Shown piece by piece: positions 51,400 to 62,225 of a stretch of 64,000 nt of DNA. The notes below the pieces were generated by a model that saw only the letters and a list, made by a program, of their open reading frames with translations, did not search any database and was not told the origin of the DNA. Location: assembly GCF_005082825.1 (NCBI RefSeq), contig NZ_CP034882.1, positions 446,318 through 510,317 of the forward strand, written 5' to 3'. Every line of letters begins with the position of its first letter. Within the stretch, counting starts at the first letter, position 1. This DNA is from Buchnera aphidicola (Brevicoryne brassicae). GTDB lineage: Bacteria; Pseudomonadota; Gammaproteobacteria; Enterobacterales; Enterobacteriaceae. The position numbers were made by a program, and so were the translations under genes.

Positions 51400-52476
51400 T
51401 TGAACATTTTAAATATAATTAAACCTGGTGTTGTAACAGGTGATGAAGCTCAAATAATATTTGAATTAGCTAAAAAGAAAAAATTTGCAATACCTGCTGT
51501 AAATTGTATAGGAACAGATTCTATAAATACTGTATTAGAAACAGCTGCTAGAGTTAGATCACCAGTTATTATTCAATTTTCTCATGGCGGAGCTTCTTTT
51601 ATTGCAGGTTATAAAAAAAGATTTCCAATTGATCAGGAACAAGCAATTCAAGGATCTATATCTGGAGCTAAACATGTACATTTAATAGCAAAATATTACA
51701 AAATTCCAGTGATACTTCACACAGATCATTGTTCAAAAGAAATGTTATCATGGATTGATGGACTATTAAAAGTAGGTGAAAATTATTATCAAAAAAATAA
51801 TAAACCTTTTTTTACATCTCATATGATTGATTTATCTAAAGAAAATTTAAAAGAAAATATATCTATTTGTAGTAAATATTTAAAAAAAATGAAGAAAATA
51901 AATATGATGTTAGAAATAGAATTAGGGTGTACAGGAGGAGAAGAAGATGGTGTAAATAATACAAAAATTAACAAAAACTTGCTTTATACAAAAGCAGAGG
52001 ACGTTAATTATGCTTATGAAAAATTACATAAAATTAGTAAAAATTTTAGTATTGCTGCTTCGTTTGGTAATGTACATGGTGTATATCAACCTGGAAATGT
52101 TGATCTTAGACCTATTATTTTAAAACACTCACAAGAATATGTAAGTACTAAACATAATTTAAAAAAAAATCCATTAAATCTAGTTTTTCATGGAGGTTCA
52201 GGATCAAATTTAAAAGAAATAAAAGAATCTATTAAATACGGAGTAGTTAAAATGAATATTGATACTGATATGCAATGGGCTACATGGAATGGTGTACTAA
52301 ATTTTTATAAAAAAAATAAAGAATTTTTACAAAATCAATTAGGAAATAATAATGATCAGCATAAACCTAATAAAAAATACTATGATCCAAGATCATGGAT
52401 AAGAAAATCTCAAGAATCAATGTCAATCAGATTAGAACAGTCATTTAAAGAATTAAATGCTTTTAATATCTTATAA
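51400..52476 (+). CDS. fbaA: Class II fructose-bisphosphate aldolase
   Basis: Zinc-dependent cleavage of fructose 1,6-bisphosphate. The 358 residues compare with 359 in E. coli. Zinc ligands lie in VILHTDHCSKEML, IELGCTGGEEDG and SFGNVHGVY; the phosphate loop is VFHGGSGSN, and KMNIDTDMQWATWNG follows. The start is TTG with AGGAC seven bases upstream; it aligns with residue 1 of E. coli FbaA and no ATG fits. Operon with pgk, ended by a good hairpin terminator. Confidence 0.97.
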   Translation: MNILNIIKPGVVTGDEAQIIFELAKKKKFAIPAVNCIGTDSINTVLETAARVRSPVIIQFSHGGASFIAGYKKRFPIDQEQAIQGSISGAKHVHLIAKYYKIPVILHTDHCSKEMLSWIDGLLKVGENYYQKNNKPFFTSHMIDLSKENLKENISICSKYLKKMKKINMMLEIELGCTGGEEDGVNNTKINKNLLYTKAEDVNYAYEKLHKISKNFSIAASFGNVHGVYQPGNVDLRPIILKHSQEYVSTKHNLKKNPLNLVFHGGSGSNLKEIKESIKYGVVKMNIDTDMQWATWNGVLNFYKKNKEFLQNQLGNNNDQHKPNKKYYDPRSWIRKSQESMSIRLEQSFKELNAFNIL

Positions 52477-52502
52477 AATGTTTTTATAAAAAATTTTAAT
52501 TT

Positions 52503-52549
52503 TATTCCGGGGAATAAGTAAAAATATTCTCCGAAATATTATTTTATTG
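52503..52549 (+). terminator. Intrinsic terminator of pgk-fbaA
   Basis: Fourteen-base arms (52503-52516 and 52525-52538) pair at 13 positions, one a G-U, around an eight-base loop, with five consecutive G+C-rich pairs that stand out here, followed by TTATTTTATTG. It starts 27 bases after the fbaA stop. Confidence 0.65.
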
Positions 52550-52652
52550 AAAAATGTTTATATAATGAATTTTTATTTAATTTTTTAAATTAAAATTAAA
52601 AAATTATTTTAATATTTTAAAAAAACTACTAAAAAAATACACAGAGATAATA

Positions 52653-53498
52653 ATGGATGAGTTAAACGTAGTAAATGATATTAATCATGCGGGAAATTGG
52701 TTAATGCGTAATCAAGAATTACTTCTTGAATATACAGTAAATCTAACATCTGCAATTATTATTTTGATTGCTGGAATGTTTATAGCAAAGATAATATCAA
52801 ATGGGGTGAATCAAGTATTAATCACTCGTAATATTGATGTAACTATAGCTGGTTTTCTTTCAGCATTAATGCGATATATTATTATTACTTTTACACTTAT
52901 TGCTGCATTAGGTCGAATTGGAGTACAAACAACATCAGTAATTGCTATATTAGGAGCAGCTGGTATGGCAATAGGCTTAGCATTGCAGGGTTCATTGTCT
53001 AATTTTGCAGCTGGTGTTTTATTGGTAACACTAAGACCATTAAAGACAGGAGAATATGTTGATCTAGGAAGTGTTGCAGGAACCGTTTTAAATATTCATA
53101 TTTTTTATACGACACTGCGTACATTAGATGGAAAAATTGTAGTTGTACCAAATAATAAAATTATCTCTGGTAATATTATCAACTATTCTAGAGAACCAGC
53201 TCGTCGTAATGAATTTATCATAAGCGTATCATATAATGCTGATATTGATCTAGTTATAAAAGTTTTAAGAACTGTAATAGAAAATGAAGATAGAGTAATC
53301 AAAGATCGGGATATAATTATCGGACTTAGTGAATTAGCACCCTCTTCTTTAAATTTTATAGTACGTTGCTGGAGTAATACAAATGATTTAAACATAGTAT
53401 ACTGGGACTTAATGGCTGAATTTAAAAAAGCACTAGATAAACATAATATTAATATTCCTTATCCTCAAATAGATGTTCATCTTTACAAGAAAAAATAA
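52653..53498 (+). CDS. mscS: Small-conductance mechanosensitive channel MscS
   Basis: Inner-membrane heptameric channel that opens under membrane tension to release solutes on osmotic downshift. The 281 residues compare with 286 in E. coli. Three membrane segments lie at about 27-50, 60-85 and 95-125; the pore-lining helix [21 protein letters not shown] keeps its Gly/Ala pattern, and the cytoplasmic beta domain has [19 protein letters not shown]. Sits after pgk-fbaA as in E. coli, but has its own gap and a terminator before it. Confidence 0.97.
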   Translation: MDELNVVNDINHAGNWLMRNQELLLEYTVNLTSAIIILIAGMFIAKIISNGVNQVLITRNIDVTIAGFLSALMRYIIITFTLIAALGRIGVQTTSVIAILGAAGMAIGLALQGSLSNFAAGVLLVTLRPLKTGEYVDLGSVAGTVLNIHIFYTTLRTLDGKIVVVPNNKIISGNIINYSREPARRNEFIISVSYNADIDLVIKVLRTVIENEDRVIKDRDIIIGLSELAPSSLNFIVRCWSNTNDLNIVYWDLMAEFKKALDKHNINIPYPQIDVHLYKKK

Positions 53499-53573
53499 TA
53501 TACAAACAAAAATTATTTTAAAATTTGTTATATTTTTTAATATTTATTTAAAAACAATTAGGTATTCATATTT

Positions 53574-56500
53574 ATGTTTATCATTTATAAATCAAATAAA
53601 CTTGATGTATTATTATCGAAAGCATGTCAAATTATTCAAAAAAAACCACTTTCCAATATTTTTGAAAAAGAAATTTTTATTCACGATAGTAAAATATTAT
53701 TTCAATACTTAAATGTATTCTTTGCTAATAAAATAGGAATATCTACAAATCTTGAATTATATCATCCTAAAAATTTTATATGGAAAATTTTTGAAAAAAT
53801 TTTATACAAAAAAAAAATAAAAAATAGATTTACTAAATCTAGTATAACTTGGGATATTATGAATATTTTAAATAATAAAAACTTTTTTAAATATATTAGA
53901 AAAAAAGATAATATATCTAAAAAATTTAAATTTTCATATTTAATGGCAAATATATTTGAAAAATATCTTATTTATCGTCCTAATTGGATTAATGAATGGG
54001 AAAAAAATGAAAAAAGATTATTTATTGATAAAAATGAAAGATGGCAAATTAAATTATGGCAAGAAATAAAAAATCATAGAAAAAAAAATCATCAATCAAT
54101 CTATCATTTTTCAAATTTATTTAATAAATTTCAATCCTTAGAAAACGAAAAAAAAATACAAAAAAAAGATTTTCCCAATCGTTTCTTCATCATTTCTTCT
54201 TTTGCATTAAACCCTTCATATATAAAAATTTTTAAAATAATTAGCCAGTACACAAACATTTACTTTTTATATCTCACACCTTTTAAAAAAAATATATTTC
54301 ACTTTGATTTAATTCAAAACAGTAATATTTTATCAAAAGAAAAAACAAGAAAAGAAAATATCTTAAATCATACAATATTATCGTTATGGGGAAAATATGA
54401 AGAATATTACATTCTAAAAATTATTTATTCTAAAAAAACGAAAAAAATCAATTACTTTCAAAAAACAGAAAACACTAATTTACTAAATAATATTAAAAAT
54501 AATTTTCTTGAATTTAATTCCTTAAAAAATAACAAAACAAAAAGAAAAATGTTATCTTTAACAGATGATTCAATTTCTATAAATATTTGTTATAATATAC
54601 ATAACGAAATTGAAATTTTATATGAAAAACTATTGATATTTTTTAATAAAAACAAAAATCTTAAACCTAATGATATAGTAGTTACATGCTATTCAATTAC
54701 TAAGTATGTTTCATCTATCAATTCAATATTCAAATCAAAAAATATTAAAGAAAACATTCCATTTTTTATTTCTACAAAATTTTCTAAAAAAACAGAAATA
54801 ATATTATTATTCTTTAATAAAATATTAGATTTACCAAACAGTCGTTTTGAAAATGAAGAAATATTAGAATTTTTTGATATTCCAGAAGTGGCAAATAATT
54901 TTAATATTTCAGAAGAGGATATAAATATTTTATATTATTGGATAGAAGAAGCTAACATTCGATGGGGTATCGATTGTAAACATAAAAAAAAATTATTTTT
55001 TCCTGAAAACGAAGAAAATACGTGGAGTTGGGGTATCGAAAAATTACTTCTTAGTTATGCCACTAATCATACAAAAGGTATTTGGAACGATGTTTTATCG
55101 TGTAGTATCATCAATGGTTCTAGGGCAGAACTAATAGGAAAACTAATTATTTTTATAAACACACTTAAAAAATGGCAAAAAAAAACATCTAAATTAAAAT
55201 ATCCTTCATCTTGGCGTTCATTATTTAAAGACTTAATTAAAGATTTTTTCGAAAAAAAAAATAGAATAACAGAAGATATTCAAATTCTTTATAAAAACTG
55301 GATAGAAATGATTGATGATATTTCATCATGTAATTATAACAACAAAATTTCAATTAAAATATTAAAAAAAAATTTTACTCGTAAAATAAACTATAAAAAT
55401 CAAAAATTCTTACCTGGAGTAATAAATTTTTGTCATCCATATGATGTATGCTATATACCTTTCAAAATAATATGTATTATTGGCGCAGACTCCCAAAATA
55501 TTCCTAAAAAAAACAATGTAGATAGTTTTATTAATTTATTACATAAATATCCATGTATGGGTGATACAGACGTTTATGAAAAATATTGTTATTTATTTCT
55601 TCAAAGTATTTCTTGCACTCAAAGATATTTTTACGTAAGTTATGTTGGATATTCTATTAAAGATGAAAGTAAAATACATCCTTCAATATTAATAGATCAA
55701 CTATTAAATTACATAACATTAAATTTCTTTATTTTTAATAGTCATCGTCTAAACATAGAAGACAATAAAAAGAAAATTACTAATCATTTATGTAAAACAT
55801 ATAAAAAACAATATTTTTATAGAAAGAAAAAAATAAAAAATACTCAAGATGTATTTAAAAATATAATTATTAAAAAAAATAAAAACGAAATATGTAATAA
55901 AAAATTATCAAAAAATAATTTTTTTAATCCAATCACTTTAAAAGATTTAATTTATTTTTGGAAAAATCCCATACGTTATTTTTTTAATAATTATTTAAAA
56001 ATAAATTTTATTTCTAAAAAAGAAAAAATTAATAACACTGAGCCCTTTTCAGTAAAAAAACTAGATTCTTTTAGAATAAAAAAAATTTTATTAAATAAAA
56101 TAATTAAGAAACAAGATACTAAAGAATTCTTACAATATTATACTCTTTCTGGTAAATTACCTTATGGTTTTTTTGGACAATGTTTTCTTAATAAAATAAA
56201 AACAGAAATGGAATCTATAGCTAAATTAGTTATAAAATATAAATCATTAACAAAAGAAAAAAAAATTGATTTAACTTTAAAAAAATTTCGAATAAATGGT
56301 GTTTTAGATGAAATACAAAGTAATGGTTTACTACGTTGGAAACCAAATGCAATTAATTATAGTGATCGCATTGGTTTATGGATAGAACATTTAGTTTATT
56401 CTTTAATAGAAGGTTTTGGAGAGAGTAAAATCATAGGTTATAAAAATCAAATATGGTCTTTTTCTCCTCTTGATCCTCAAACAGCATATAATTATCTTTA

Positions 56501-56801
56501 TCAGTATATCCAAGGATATATAAAAGGTTCAAAAGAAATTATTTTATTAACAAAATCAGGTTCATCATGGCTTGATCAAGTTTATGATATAAAAAATAAT
56601 TTTATTAAAAATGATGATAATACAAAAACAAAAGGATACAAAAAATTATTAGAAACTTGGATCGGAAATAATTATATTGAAGGAGAAAAAGAAGATTTAT
56701 ATGTCAAAAAAACAATTGAAGCGTTAGATAAAAATAATATAGAAAAAATTTGTCACACAGCTAAAACATGGTTGATTCCATTATTAAAAAATAAAAAATA
56801 A
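53574..56801 (+). CDS. recC: Exodeoxyribonuclease V gamma chain
   Basis: RecC splits the DNA strands in RecBCD and reads the Chi sequence in E. coli. The 1075 residues compare with 1122. Alignment is diverged but end to end: KSNKLDVLLSKA at the start, LVYRPDWL-like LIYRPNWINEWE, DDSISINICYNIHNEIEILY, NEEILEFFDIPEVANNF, RWGIDCKHKK, IPFKIICIIGADSQNIP, YVSYVGYSIKDES, and GLLRWKPNAINY in the nuclease-like C-terminal fold. It overlaps no neighbour; recB begins ten bases later because E. coli ptrA, between them, has been deleted. Confidence 0.95.
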   Translation: MFIIYKSNKLDVLLSKACQIIQKKPLSNIFEKEIFIHDSKILFQYLNVFFANKIGISTNLELYHPKNFIWKIFEKILYKKKIKNRFTKSSITWDIMNILNNKNFFKYIRKKDNISKKFKFSYLMANIFEKYLIYRPNWINEWEKNEKRLFIDKNERWQIKLWQEIKNHRKKNHQSIYHFSNLFNKFQSLENEKKIQKKDFPNRFFIISSFALNPSYIKIFKIISQYTNIYFLYLTPFKKNIFHFDLIQNSNILSKEKTRKENILNHTILSLWGKYEEYYILKIIYSKKTKKINYFQKTENTNLLNNIKNNFLEFNSLKNNKTKRKMLSLTDDSISINICYNIHNEIEILYEKLLIFFNKNKNLKPNDIVVTCYSITKYVSSINSIFKSKNIKENIPFFISTKFSKKTEIILLFFNKILDLPNSRFENEEILEFFDIPEVANNFNISEEDINILYYWIEEANIRWGIDCKHKKKLFFPENEENTWSWGIEKLLLSYATNHTKGIWNDVLSCSIINGSRAELIGKLIIFINTLKKWQKKTSKLKYPSSWRSLFKDLIKDFFEKKNRITEDIQILYKNWIEMIDDISSCNYNNKISIKILKKNFTRKINYKNQKFLPGVINFCHPYDVCYIPFKIICIIGADSQNIPKKNNVDSFINLLHKYPCMGDTDVYEKYCYLFLQSISCTQRYFYVSYVGYSIKDESKIHPSILIDQLLNYITLNFFIFNSHRLNIEDNKKKITNHLCKTYKKQYFYRKKKIKNTQDVFKNIIIKKNKNEICNKKLSKNNFFNPITLKDLIYFWKNPIRYFFNNYLKINFISKKEKINNTEPFSVKKLDSFRIKKILLNKIIKKQDTKEFLQYYTLSGKLPYGFFGQCFLNKIKTEMESIAKLVIKYKSLTKEKKIDLTLKKFRINGVLDEIQSNGLLRWKPNAINYSDRIGLWIEHLVYSLIEGFGESKIIGYKNQIWSFSPLDPQTAYNYLYQYIQGYIKGSKEIILLTKSGSSWLDQVYDIKNNFIKNDDNTKTKGYKKLLETWIGNNYIEGEKEDLYVKKTIEALDKNNIEKICHTAKTWLIPLLKNKK

Positions 56802-56811
56802 ATAAAAATAT

Positions 56812-59800
56812 ATGAATTCTTATACTCCACAAAAACTGAATATTTTTAAAATACCACTTCATGGAGTTAATTTAATAGAAGCATCGGCGGGAACAGGAAA
56901 AACTTTTACCATTATATTATTATATTTACGTTTATTATTAGGTATAGGAGAAAAAAATAATAAAGTAAAAAAACTTTTAATACATGAAATACTAGTAGTT
57001 ACTTTTACTAATGCTGCAAAAGAAGAATTATACTTACGTATTAAAGATGCCATTCAAAATTTATATTTAAATTGCATCAAAAAAACACAAAAAAAATCTT
57101 TTTTTAGCTTTTTTTTAAAAAAAATACATAACATAGAAGAAGCAATTGATGTACTAAATGAAGCTCAAAAAAATATAAATAATTTATCAATTTATACAAT
57201 ACATGGATTTTGTCAAAAAATATTACAATCATATACCTTTGATTTTAATTTTATTTTTGAAGAAAAAATTGTTGAAAATGAAGAAAATTTATATTTACAA
57301 GCTACACAAGATTTTTGGCGACGTTTTTTTTATAAATTACCAAAAAATATAATTAATATAATTAATAAAGATTATAAGAACCCAGAATGTCTTTTAAAAC
57401 AAATCAAACCATTTTTAAATATAAAACCACTAAATTTTAAAAAAAATATTTTTAAAAATGAAACATTAATTGTATATCACGAAAAAAATATACAAGAAAT
57501 CAATGATTTTAAAAAAATTTGGTTAATTCATCATCAAAAAATATTACAAAAAATTAATAAATTAATAATAAATAAAAAAATATATAGTCAATTTAATATT
57601 AATAGATGGGTTAATGATATTACAAAATGGTCAAAAAATACTACTAAAGATTATATCATTCCAAATTCATTGAAATATTTTACAAAGCAATATATAGAAA
57701 AAAACACAATAGGAAGCATTAATTTACAACATGTTTTTTTTGATGAAATCAGAAATATACTAAACAAAAATTTTTCACTAAAGAATATTGTTTTGTTTTA
57801 TGCGATAAAAAATATCCCTAAAATTTTATCTAAAGAAAAAGAAAAAAAGTCATTACTAGGATTTAACGATTTATTAAGCTTTCTTTTAAAAACTATAAAG
57901 AAGGAAAATATTTTAAGAAATGTAATCAGTAAAAAATATCCTGTAACGTTTATTGATGAATTTCAAGATACTAATATTGAACAATATAAAATATTTGACT
58001 TAATATATAAAAAAAAAGCAAAAACAGCATTATTTCTAATAGGAGATCCAAAACAAGCAATATATAGCTTTAGAGGAGCTGATATTTTTTCTTATCTATA
58101 TGCAAAAAACAAAATAAAAAAATACTATTATTTAAATACAAACTGGCGTTCTTCAATTAATATGTGTAAAGGTATTAATTATTTATTTTCTAAAAATAAC
58201 AACCCATTTATATTTGAAAATCTTTCATATATACCTGTTTTACCTGCTTATGAAAATTCAAAAATGGATTTTAAAATTAAAGGAATTTCTCAAACTTCAC
58301 TAAGTTTTTTTTTACAAGAAAAAAAAGAAGTAAATATAGAAAATTATCAAATTTGGATTGCAAAACAATGCGCAAATGAAATTAATTATTGGTTACATTG
58401 CGCAAAAATAGGAAAAGCTAAAATAACTACTAAAAAAGGAGAAAAAAATTTAAAATCTAGTGATATTGCTATATTAGTTAGAAATGGAAAGGAAGCAGAT
58501 ATTATTCAAAAAGAATTAAATAAATTAAATATAGTTTCTATTTACTCCTCTCATAAGAATAATATATTTCAAACTTTTGATGCTCAGGAATTTCTATGGA
58601 TATTAGAATCTATTTTAGAACCTACTAATGAAAAACTATTGCAACAATCTATTTCAACAAATATTTTAAATACAATATTTTCTAGAAATAAAAAAAAATC
58701 AAGAAATGAATATTTACATTTTATAATAGAAAAACTATATAAATATCAAAGCATCTGGAATAAAAAAAATATATTTCATATGACTAAAACCATAATATTA
58801 GACTATCAAAATACTTTAAGTTCTTTAAAAATGGATGTAGTAAACTATCAAACAATTTTAAATTTTTTACATATAGCAGAATTATTAGAAGAAAAATTTA
58901 GATGTTTTGTAAAAAAATTTTTTTTGGTAAAATGGCTAGAAAAAAAAATACAGAAAAAAACACAACCTTCGTACAGTGAATTAGTTAAATATTTTAATCA
59001 ATCTCAATCAGTTAAAATTATTACTATACATAAATCAAAAGGATTAGAATACCCTCTTGTTTGGATACCTTTTAGTATAAATTTCACTCAATCAACATTA
59101 CCTTTATATCACAATAAAAAAACCTTTAAAATGTTTTTTGATGAAACAAAGCACAATAAAAGTGTAGCAAAATCAGATAAAGAAAGATTAGCAGAAGATA
59201 TTCGGTTTTTATATGTGGCAATTACAAGATCAATTCTTCATTGTAGTATTGGAATAGCATGCTTAAAAAAGAAAAGAAAAAAAAATATTAATAATAATGA
59301 TCTTCATTTAAGTGGTTTAGGATATATTATTCAGAATGGCAATCCTATGAATTATGAAAATTTATTTAATAAACTAAGTGAATTAAAAAAAAACAATATT
59401 ATAGAGATTAAAAGCAAAACGATTGATTTCAAATCAACTTTAGAAAAAAAAGAGAATATTTCTTTAATACAAGATCCTATTTTATTAAATAGAAAAATTG
59501 ATAATGTTGAAAAAATAACTAGCTTTACTAAACTAAGTCAAGAAAATAAATTATTCGTCTATAATAATCAAGAAATTATTTTAGCAAATTTTTCAATAGA
59601 AAAAAAATCAAATAAAAATCATTTAGAAATACATAATTTTCCTAAGGGAAATATGTCTGGAATATTAATCCATGATATATTAAAAAATTTAAATTTTTCA
59701 AAGGAAAAAAAAATAAATTGGTTTGTTAAAATTTTAGAAAAATATAATATATCTCAAAAATGGTCTTCAATATTAATGTCTTGGACATATGAGATTATAA

Positions 59801-60324
59801 ATACTCCTTTACATAATCAAAAAATTATTTTATCAAAGTTAAAAGAAAAGTCATATACAAAAGAGTTAGAATTTTTTTTACCTATTAAAAATATTTTATG
59901 TTGTAAAAAATTAAACAAAATCATTCAAAAATTTGATCCTATATCTACACTTGCTCCAAAAATATTTTTTAATCCTGTTTCAGGAATATTAAAGGGATTT
60001 ATTGATTTAGTTTTTTTTTGGAATCACAAATATTACATAATAGATTATAAATCTAATTGGTTAGGAAAAAATGAAAGTTTTTATTCTTATGAATATATAA
60101 AAAAAGAAATTATAAAAAAACGATATGATATACAATATCAAATATACACTATAGCAATAAATCAATATTTAAAAACAAAAATAAAAAACTATGATTACAA
60201 AACTCATTTTGGTGGTATATTTTATATTTTTTTACGAGGTATAAAAAATAAAAAAAATAATGGAATTTTTTATATTTTTCCAGATAATTTATTAATAGAA
60301 GAATTAATTGTTTTAATTTCATAA
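56812..60324 (+). CDS. recB: Exodeoxyribonuclease V beta chain
   Basis: 3'-5' helicase and the only nuclease of RecBCD. The 1170 residues compare with 1180 in E. coli. Superfamily 1 helicase motifs: Walker A LIEASAGTGKTFTI at 17-30, VVTFTNAAKEEL, IYTIHGFCQKIL, Walker B VTFIDEFQDTNIEQYKIFD, IGDPKQAIYSFRGAD, ITIHKSKGLEYPLVW and RFLYVAITRS. The C-terminal nuclease residues are kept: the Asp of GFIDLVFFWN and the Asp-x-Lys of IIDYKSNWLG. The complex should be enzymatically competent. Confidence 0.97.
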   Translation: MNSYTPQKLNIFKIPLHGVNLIEASAGTGKTFTIILLYLRLLLGIGEKNNKVKKLLIHEILVVTFTNAAKEELYLRIKDAIQNLYLNCIKKTQKKSFFSFFLKKIHNIEEAIDVLNEAQKNINNLSIYTIHGFCQKILQSYTFDFNFIFEEKIVENEENLYLQATQDFWRRFFYKLPKNIINIINKDYKNPECLLKQIKPFLNIKPLNFKKNIFKNETLIVYHEKNIQEINDFKKIWLIHHQKILQKINKLIINKKIYSQFNINRWVNDITKWSKNTTKDYIIPNSLKYFTKQYIEKNTIGSINLQHVFFDEIRNILNKNFSLKNIVLFYAIKNIPKILSKEKEKKSLLGFNDLLSFLLKTIKKENILRNVISKKYPVTFIDEFQDTNIEQYKIFDLIYKKKAKTALFLIGDPKQAIYSFRGADIFSYLYAKNKIKKYYYLNTNWRSSINMCKGINYLFSKNNNPFIFENLSYIPVLPAYENSKMDFKIKGISQTSLSFFLQEKKEVNIENYQIWIAKQCANEINYWLHCAKIGKAKITTKKGEKNLKSSDIAILVRNGKEADIIQKELNKLNIVSIYSSHKNNIFQTFDAQEFLWILESILEPTNEKLLQQSISTNILNTIFSRNKKKSRNEYLHFIIEKLYKYQSIWNKKNIFHMTKTIILDYQNTLSSLKMDVVNYQTILNFLHIAELLEEKFRCFVKKFFLVKWLEKKIQKKTQPSYSELVKYFNQSQSVKIITIHKSKGLEYPLVWIPFSINFTQSTLPLYHNKKTFKMFFDETKHNKSVAKSDKERLAEDIRFLYVAITRSILHCSIGIACLKKKRKKNINNNDLHLSGLGYIIQNGNPMNYENLFNKLSELKKNNIIEIKSKTIDFKSTLEKKENISLIQDPILLNRKIDNVEKITSFTKLSQENKLFVYNNQEIILANFSIEKKSNKNHLEIHNFPKGNMSGILIHDILKNLNFSKEKKINWFVKILEKYNISQKWSSILMSWTYEIINTPLHNQKIILSKLKEKSYTKELEFFLPIKNILCCKKLNKIIQKFDPISTLAPKIFFNPVSGILKGFIDLVFFWNHKYYIIDYKSNWLGKNESFYSYEYIKKEIIKKRYDIQYQIYTIAINQYLKTKIKNYDYKTHFGGIFYIFLRGIKNKKNNGIFYIFPDNLLIEELIVLIS

Positions 60325-60342
60325 ACAATAGGTTATAAAACA

Positions 60343-62178
60343 ATGAGTATATTTATATTAATGAAAGAAGCTCTACAAAAAAAAATGATACGGCCAATTG
60401 ATTTTTATTTTGGAGAATTTATTTCACAAAAAAATAGTATTTTGATGTTAGTCGCAACCTGTGTAAGCTATGAAAACAGCAATGGTCATATTTATTTGCC
60501 AATTAAATATTTTAAAAAAAATTATTTTTTTTCTGTTTTTAATCAAAAACTAGTTGAAAAAATTTTAATTATTTTAGGAAAAAAAGCAAAATGGGAAGAA
60601 GAATTACTAAAACATTCATCTGTTGGTAACGGTTCTATTTTAACCCCTTTGGTTTTATTTAAAAAAAAAATATATCTTTATAAAATGTGGAAAGCTGAAG
60701 ATAATATTTTAAAAATTTTAGATAAAGAATATAAACCAAAAATTAATAAAAAAATATGTTCTAGAATATTAGATAATTTATTTCCTACTAATAAAAAAAA
60801 TATACAAAAAATAGCAGTAGCATTAACTTTAATAAATAATATAACATTTATTGTTGGTGGTCCTGGAACTGGAAAAACTACTACTATATTAAAAATAATT
60901 ATTGCATTAATAAAAAGCTCAAAAAAATCAATAAAAATTCAATTATCTGCACCTACTGGAAAAGCAACAACGCATTTAAATGAAATTGTAAAAAATAATA
61001 TTTTTAATCTTTATCTTTCCGAAAAAGAAAAAAAAAATATCCCTTATAATGCTTTAACAATACATAACCTGCTAGGTATTCAAAAAATATCCCAAAAAAG
61101 TTTTTTTGAAAGAAATAGTGTATCACGTTTAGATGTACTAATTGTTGATGAAAGTTCAATGATAGATATTTTAATGATGGAAAAAATATTTTGTTCAGTA
61201 TCAGAAAATACCAAATTAATTTTTATAGGTGATCATAAGCAATTACGTCCAATAGAAGCAGGTTTTATTTTAAAAGATATTTGTTACTATGCTAATTATG
61301 GATATAATTCAAAAACTTTAGATTATATTAAAGAACTAACAAAGTATATTTTTTTAAAAAAAAGTAATAAAAAAAAATCAAATTTTATAAGTAATAAGAT
61401 ATGTACATTAAAAAAAGTTTATAGATTTAATAAAAATTCAGGAATTTATTTTTTATCAAATGCTATTTACAAAAAAAATAAAGAAATTATTGCAAATTTA
61501 TTTAAAAATACTATAAAAAACATTTTTTTTCATGAAACAAATTCTATTAAACAATACAAAAAAATGATCGAATATATTACTTCTAATTATAAAAATTTTT
61601 GGGATAAAATACACAAAAAAACTAAAATAAAAGAAATAATAAAAACTTTTCAAAGTTATCAAGTATTATGTATGTTAAACCATAGCCCATTTGGTGTATA
61701 TGCTTTAAATCAACAATTAGAACAAGACATGCATAAAAAAAAAATGATTAAATATTTTTACGTTAATGATAAAACATGGTACATCGGAAAACCTATTGTA
61801 ATTACTAAAAATAATGAATGCTTAGAAGTATTTAATGGGAATATAGGTATCACAAATGTCAGTGAAAAGGGTATTTTACAAGTATCTTTTTTACAGGCAA
61901 ATGATAATATTCAAAATATTCCAGTAAAAATTTTAAGAGATTATGAGACGGCTTGGACTACCACTGTCCACAAATCTCAAGGATCTGAATTCACTAACAC
62001 AATTTTAATATTACCAAATTTTTATTCACAAATTTTAAACAAAGATATTTTATATACTGGCTTAACAAGATCTCGAGAAACATTAAATATTTTTTCAACA
62101 AAAGACATTTTTCTAAAAACAATTGCAAAAAAAATAGATATAAAAAATAGTTTAATAGATAGAATTAATGATTTTTAA
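60343..62178 (+). CDS. recD: Exodeoxyribonuclease V alpha chain
   Basis: 5'-3' helicase of RecBCD. The 611 residues compare with 608 in E. coli. Walker A is IVGGPGTGKTTTILKI at about 171-186, followed by LSAPTGKATTHLNEIV, TIHNLLG, DESSMIDILMMEKI, FIGDHKQLRPIEAG, VHKSQGSEFTNTILI and YTGLTRSRETL. The frame passes through A10 at 60661-60670 without shift. Last gene of recC-recB-recD; convergent with argA as in E. coli. Confidence 0.97.
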   Translation: MSIFILMKEALQKKMIRPIDFYFGEFISQKNSILMLVATCVSYENSNGHIYLPIKYFKKNYFFSVFNQKLVEKILIILGKKAKWEEELLKHSSVGNGSILTPLVLFKKKIYLYKMWKAEDNILKILDKEYKPKINKKICSRILDNLFPTNKKNIQKIAVALTLINNITFIVGGPGTGKTTTILKIIIALIKSSKKSIKIQLSAPTGKATTHLNEIVKNNIFNLYLSEKEKKNIPYNALTIHNLLGIQKISQKSFFERNSVSRLDVLIVDESSMIDILMMEKIFCSVSENTKLIFIGDHKQLRPIEAGFILKDICYYANYGYNSKTLDYIKELTKYIFLKKSNKKKSNFISNKICTLKKVYRFNKNSGIYFLSNAIYKKNKEIIANLFKNTIKNIFFHETNSIKQYKKMIEYITSNYKNFWDKIHKKTKIKEIIKTFQSYQVLCMLNHSPFGVYALNQQLEQDMHKKKMIKYFYVNDKTWYIGKPIVITKNNECLEVFNGNIGITNVSEKGILQVSFLQANDNIQNIPVKILRDYETAWTTTVHKSQGSEFTNTILILPNFYSQILNKDILYTGLTRSRETLNIFSTKDIFLKTIAKKIDIKNSLIDRINDF

Positions 62179-62202
62179 TCATACTTAAAAAAACTTTTAA
62201 TA

Positions 62203-62225
62203 AAATCTTTGAAAAAGATATTTTA
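62203..62225. terminator. A/T-only hairpin between recD and argA
   Basis: AAATCTTT and AAAGATATTT around 62203-62225 can pair around GAA with a bulge. It lies at the 3' ends of both convergent genes. Weak and without G+C pairs other than one, so only a suggestion. Confidence 0.25.
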
